A stretch of DNA of 64,000 nt, from assembly GCF_034931005.1 (NCBI RefSeq), contig NZ_JAYGIN010000002.1, forward strand, positions 62,001-126,000, given 5' to 3'. Under the pieces are notes generated by a model, which saw only the letters and a program-made list of their open reading frames with translations, did not search any database and was not told where the DNA came from. Positions 61,401 to 64,000 of the stretch are shown piece by piece; positions within the stretch are counted from its first letter, which is position 1; each line of letters begins with the position of its first letter. Source of the DNA: Arcicella sp034931005. Its GTDB lineage: Bacteria > Bacteroidota > Bacteroidia > Cytophagales > Spirosomataceae. The translations under genes and the position numbers were made by a program.

Positions 61401-62527
61401 CTTTACAGACCAATGAAAAAAAAGCATTTTTCGATTTAATCATTTTCGATGAAGCCTCTCAATGCTTTGCTGAACAGGGTATTCCTGCTTTGTTCAGAGG
61501 CAAGCAAATTGTCATTGCGGGCGATTCTAAACAGTTGCAACCCAACGATTTATACCGAGTTCGCTTTGAAAATGAAGCAGATGATTTACCCGAATTAGAA
61601 ATTGATTCGCTCTTGGATTTGGCTTGTCAATACCTTCCGCAAACGCAATTGAAAGGGCATTATCGCAGTCGTTCTTTAGATTTAATTGATTTTTCTAACC
61701 GATATTTTTATAAAAATACTTTGTCTTTATTGCCTAATTTTGAGGATATTAATCTTCAAACACCCGCAATAAATTATATAAAAGTTGAGGGTGTTTGGGA
61801 AAATAATACAAACCCAACAGAAGCAGAATCCGTAATTAGTTTAGTAGATAAATTGACGGTACAATTTCCCGAAAAATCAATCGGAATAGTTACCTTTAAC
61901 GCCAAACAACAAGGTTTGATTCAAGATTTATTAGAAGCAAAAACTCGAATTTTCAAGCATTCGCTTTTCGTCAAAAATATTGAAAATGTGCAGGGTGATG
62001 AACGAGATTTTATCATTTTTTCGGTAGGTTACGCTCCCGATGCGAAGGGAAAAATGAGTATGCAATTTGGCTCTTTAAACGCACAAGGAGGCGAAAATAG
62101 ACTAAATGTTGCCGTAACCAGAGCCAAAGAAAAAGTATTTGTGGTGAGTAGCATTTTGCCCAATCAGTTGCGGGTTGAAGATGCTCAGAATGAAGGGCCA
62201 AAACTGTTGAAAAGCTATTTAGAATATGCTCTCATGGTGTCGGAAGGGAAATATGAATCAAAGCCTTTTCGTTCTGAAAAATATCAAGCTAACTGGTTAT
62301 TGAAAGAGCAATTATTGAAAGCTAATTGTCTGTATTACAAAGAATTACCTTTCGCAGATTTAACCGTAAAAAACGCTCAAGAATACGAATCTTTAATCTT
62401 GACGGACGATGATTTATATTATGAGAGTTTATCCCCGAAAGAAACTTTTGCGTACATTCCTGCGGGTTTAAAAGCCAAAGGTTGGACTTTTGAAAGGGTT
62501 TTTAGTCGACAATTTTGGAAGAAGTAA
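58487..62527 (+). CDS. Large superfamily 1 helicase/ATPase
   Basis: The 1346-residue protein starts with TTG, 12 bases after the membrane protein gene. An N-terminal DUF4011-like region is followed by Walker A VQGPPGTGKSQLICN near 334, DEASQCF (motif II) near 988, GHYRSRSLDLIDFSNRYF near 1062, VTFNAKQQGLIQDLL near 1140 and NVAVTRAKEKVFVVSS (motif VI) near 1206. The C-terminus ends GWTFERVFSRQFWKK, like the last strand of Vsr/MTES_1575 nuclease domains, but the upstream catalytic Asp/Glu pattern is not evident. The region about 290-305 contains a repeat-like SNSQLPT peptide. Confidence 0.88.
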   Translation: MAENTLQTILKSYQKRLTNLTSRNKSLLLLSLSSEQFLDINELDFLQNKSSFNVIEQLIAQKNTISLCDTHDPRYERVNEVSKRLRKIARTEKFIEEERGSEDLYVGFPMVKGKFSDGTVVRCPLMFFPVHLTQKNETWQLKTRDEAVTLNRSFLLAYSHFNQVQISDEFLEQSFEDFSKDSLEFRTQLYEYLRDSLLKIDFNKDLFVSQLSYFEKLIKADLELTERNGELKLFPQAVLGIFPQAGSFLVPDYEELVGELRVDELADVEGLMTPLANINKYENNLESLFPKPLTSNSQLPTTIKEENLLMPFAVDATQELALRQVKSGASLVVQGPPGTGKSQLICNLVADFTARGKKVLVVCQKRAALDVVQERLSQAGMRAFVGNVHDFKNDRKDLYEQILHQIEQIEEYQKLNNSLDAIFLERNYTQESRQIDKISEVLQEFKYALFDSSECGISVKELYLTSSPNQVSLNLKNEYKNFKFNEIEDFIRTFIQYLNYQNRLSFTTDTENIEPNVFWQNRLSFQNHKYSNIAPINQVIDEVFNFVQNLESFSSKKCDDFEDLKAISCEKETLQAILNLLKNEKSYQLFTRLINEKSKINSSKVVELEAQMGQFFAGQGIEITLPSTKLLPILSKINEAIDTKSNALGGLFWGFFSKEKAEIKDVTTANGLSLSLEDLQKLRERIQNRIGLEKWWNEWADLFENKQNNAEDEPVWLRKGYRWFERNFQQLYQVVDAIKYWKSLIKKLKNNRELSVQILADSLNLSFSDFQKRINYFVQKSNQLSESQIVWKQYLSQEQMDLLADYTNSEQIKTYLKDNFELLQESDELKASFGRTEWEIIEKFLPENEPVNTFLNSLKLAWIEHIEEKYPILRSVSSLKISQLESDLQESVRKKQAFSQEILLLKLREETYRNLEKNRLQNVVTYRDLKHQVSKKRKLWSVRKLISEYSEELFKLVPCWLASPETVSAIFPLQTNEKKAFFDLIIFDEASQCFAEQGIPALFRGKQIVIAGDSKQLQPNDLYRVRFENEADDLPELEIDSLLDLACQYLPQTQLKGHYRSRSLDLIDFSNRYFYKNTLSLLPNFEDINLQTPAINYIKVEGVWENNTNPTEAESVISLVDKLTVQFPEKSIGIVTFNAKQQGLIQDLLEAKTRIFKHSLFVKNIENVQGDERDFIIFSVGYAPDAKGKMSMQFGSLNAQGGENRLNVAVTRAKEKVFVVSSILPNQLRVEDAQNEGPKLLKSYLEYALMVSEGKYESKPFRSEKYQANWLLKEQLLKANCLYYKELPFADLTVKNAQEYESLILTDDDLYYESLSPKETFAYIPAGLKAKGWTFERVFSRQFWKK

Positions 62528-62532
62528 ATTTT

Positions 62533-62690
62533 GGCACGCAGATGACACAGATGCTTCGCAACGCAGATTTCCACAGATTTCAAAAAGAAATGATTGATTC
62601 TTGTATATAATTTTAAATGAATATTTTTTACAGCAGTTATAAAAATCTGTATAAATCTGCGTTGCGTAGCATCTGTGTTATCTGCGTGCC
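62533..62690. repeat. Long imperfect inverted repeat with 48-bp arms
   Basis: Arms 62533-62580 and 62643-62690 (left begins GGCACGCAGATGACACAGAT) are complementary with about four mismatches, around a 62-base loop. It begins 5 bases after the helicase stop and ends in the leader of the UbiA gene. The CACAGAT wording resembles 6594-6694. Confidence 0.88.
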
Positions 62691-62704
62691 ATACTTACAA
62701 CAAC

Positions 62705-63568
62705 ATGAAAAACATCATCCTTCATCTTCGCATTCCATTTTCATTCTTTTTGATGCCTGTATTTTGGTTTGCGTTGAGCCAAAGTCAACATCCTTCGTGG
62801 GGTATTGCGGTTGGTCTTTTTATCTTGTTGCACCTGTTTATTTATCCTGCATCCAATGCTTACAATAGCTATTATGATAAAGACGAAGGAGCAATTGGCG
62901 GTTTAGAAAATCCCCCGCCCGTGAGTCGTGAGTTGTTTTATGTGGCTTGGATTTTGGACATTATTGCAGTCGTAGCGGCTTATTTTTTGAGTGGTTGGGT
63001 TTTGAGTGTTGCCTTATTTGTGTATAGTAGCATCTCAAAAGCATATTCAAATGATAAAATTAGGCTGAAAAAGTATCCCATTTTGAGTTGGTTGACCGTC
63101 GGATTATTTCAAGGAGCATTTACGTATTTAACCGTCATTCAAGCAGTTGATAATATTCCTTTGTCGGATTTATGGCAAGAAAAATACCTTTTTCCTTCGG
63201 CATTGAGTAGCTTAAATCTTTTAGGTTTTTATCCGATGACGCAAATTTATCAGCACGAAGAAGATGCTAAACGAGGAGATTTGACGATGAGTAGATTATT
63301 GGGAATTAAAGGAACGTTTCTTTTTACGGCAAGTATATTCTTGATTGTTACGGTTGGTTTTTTTGTTTATTTTCAAAATGTTCAAATCTTTAATATTCAA
63401 GCCTTTTTTGTGTATTTGGCAGTAATGTCTCCCGTTTTGATATACTTTAATCTTTGGTTTTTGAAGGTATTAAAAAACGAAAACCAAGCCGATTTTCACC
63501 ACACAATGCGTTTAAATATGCTTGGTTCTGTTTGTTTAAACCTGTTTTTTATGCTTTTGTTGGTGTAA
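62705..63568 (+). CDS. UbiA-family prenyltransferase
   Basis: The 287-residue integral membrane protein has about eight helices and the UbiA first Asp motif in NAYNSYYDKDEGAIGG near residue 55. The second is a weaker match, QIYQHEEDAKRGD near 182. UbiA enzymes join a polyprenyl chain to an aromatic ring or related acceptor. The acceptor is not clear. ATG 62705 is preferred, since upstream frame is repeat sequence. Confidence 0.87.
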   Translation: MKNIILHLRIPFSFFLMPVFWFALSQSQHPSWGIAVGLFILLHLFIYPASNAYNSYYDKDEGAIGGLENPPPVSRELFYVAWILDIIAVVAAYFLSGWVLSVALFVYSSISKAYSNDKIRLKKYPILSWLTVGLFQGAFTYLTVIQAVDNIPLSDLWQEKYLFPSALSSLNLLGFYPMTQIYQHEEDAKRGDLTMSRLLGIKGTFLFTASIFLIVTVGFFVYFQNVQIFNIQAFFVYLAVMSPVLIYFNLWFLKVLKNENQADFHHTMRLNMLGSVCLNLFFMLLLV

Positions 63569-63574
63569 TGTCTG

Positions 63575-63615
63575 TTCTTTTAAACTAACCCCTAAATCCC
63601 AACTCCTAACCCCTA
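63575..63615. repeat. TCCCAACTCCTAACCCC-type repeat fragment
   Basis: AACTAACCCCTAAATCCCAA followed by CTCCTAACCCC is wording shared with 6731-6787 and with the SNSQLPT-coding piece of the helicase gene near 59370. No complementary arm is seen here. Confidence 0.45.
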
Positions 63616-63617
63616 TA

Positions 63618-64000
63618 TCACTTCTTCTGAAACTTAAAAAATAATTCATTTCCCGCTCTTTTGCTGAAAGAATTGTAGCAAGTTTCTAAAATTTTAATAT
63701 CGAATTTCTCTGAAAATAAACCTTCGTATTCTGCTTTATTGCCTCCAAATGGAGGATTTTCTGGAAATTGAACATTGAAGAGTAAGCCAGCCAAAATCCC
63801 CGAAGGATTTAATAATTCATACATTTTTTCAACGTATTGAGGTCTTAATGATGGGTCGATGGCACAAAAAAATGTTTGTTCCAATATCAAATCGTAAGAA
63901 TTTTCATGAGTAAAAAAATCATCACAAACAATATTGATATTTTCGTAATGGCTCATTGAATTTTTCATTTTTTCAACTACCAAAGGGGCAAAATCAACGA
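63618..64000 (-). CDS. TPMT-like SAM methyltransferase, 5' end beyond the window
   Basis: The frame is open to the window edge; the visible part reads VDFAPLVVEKMKNSMSHYEN and on, about 127 residues, so the N-terminal SAM-binding loop is outside. Motifs YDLILEQTFFCAIDPSLRPQ and LLFNVQFPENPPFGGNKAEY match the thiopurine S-methyltransferase-like family of class I methyltransferases. Substrate unknown. Confidence 0.8.
   Translation of the reverse strand, partial: VDFAPLVVEKMKNSMSHYENINIVCDDFFTHENSYDLILEQTFFCAIDPSLRPQYVEKMYELLNPSGILAGLLFNVQFPENPPFGGNKAEYEGLFSEKFDIKILETCYNSFSKRAGNELFFKFQKK

Overview
The window comes from a low-GC member of the Bacteroidota, most likely order Cytophagales. The evidence is a thermolysin-family peptidase with a type IX secretion C-terminal domain, a CarboxypepD_reg/Plug/TonB receptor, families I know mainly from this phylum (DUF2480, BatD, CruF-like carotenoid protein), and promoters of the Bacteroidota form TTG-N19-TAnnTTTG. 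Two of the clearest promoters drive tRNA genes and a third drives rpmH. The genus cannot be fixed from this sequence alone.

Layout. 1-13.4 kb is chromosomal: the 5' part of a very large exported protein, prmA, an AraC regulator, several small orphan genes, rlmN, and a minus-strand run of electron-transfer Fe-S genes interleaved with a sterol-desaturase-like gene and an alpha/beta hydrolase. A tRNA-Phe gene at 13422-13494 is the integration site of a 13.4-kb element (13483-26846). The element is bounded by 26-bp direct repeats that contain the tRNA 3' end. All of its recognisable genes lie on the minus strand. From right to left they are a tyrosine integrase, an excisionase-like HTH protein, a RepA-like helicase ATPase, a toprim primase, ParA with a linked DNA-binding candidate, and then a tight five-gene cargo operon. 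The replication part carries nine 14-bp iterons around parA and a block of GGACGGACGGACA palindromes between the primase and helicase genes. These look like a partition site and a replication origin. No relaxase is visible.

The cargo operon is the most interesting part of the window. Genes overlap or nearly touch in the order: HTH-fused C5-cytosine methyltransferase, a DUF262 protein, an SMC/ABC-like ATPase, an unrecognised 300-residue protein, and an HNH endonuclease. The DUF262 and HNH proteins share an N-terminal domain of about 200 residues that I do not recognise. The promoter's -7 element is overlapped by a perfect TTTGGAC/GTCCAAA operator candidate. I read it as a multi-component, methylation-coupled restriction or defence system that does not match a type I can name.

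26.9-64 kb is chromosomal again: dienelactone hydrolase-like protein, TonB receptor with an odd alanine-rich insertion, DUF3089 lipoprotein, manC, a B12-binding MerR regulator next to a carotenoid gene, tRNA-His, sod, tadA, aroC, batD, tsaB, an S41 protease, rnpA-rpmH, M61, M20 and M4 peptidases, a membrane MutS-like ATPase, glycosyltransferases, a large superfamily 1 helicase, a UbiA prenyltransferase, and the 3' part of a methyltransferase cut by the window end. Many intergenic gaps hold imperfect palindromes of several families. Similar sequence also sits inside rnpA and two other genes and adds short peptides to their products.
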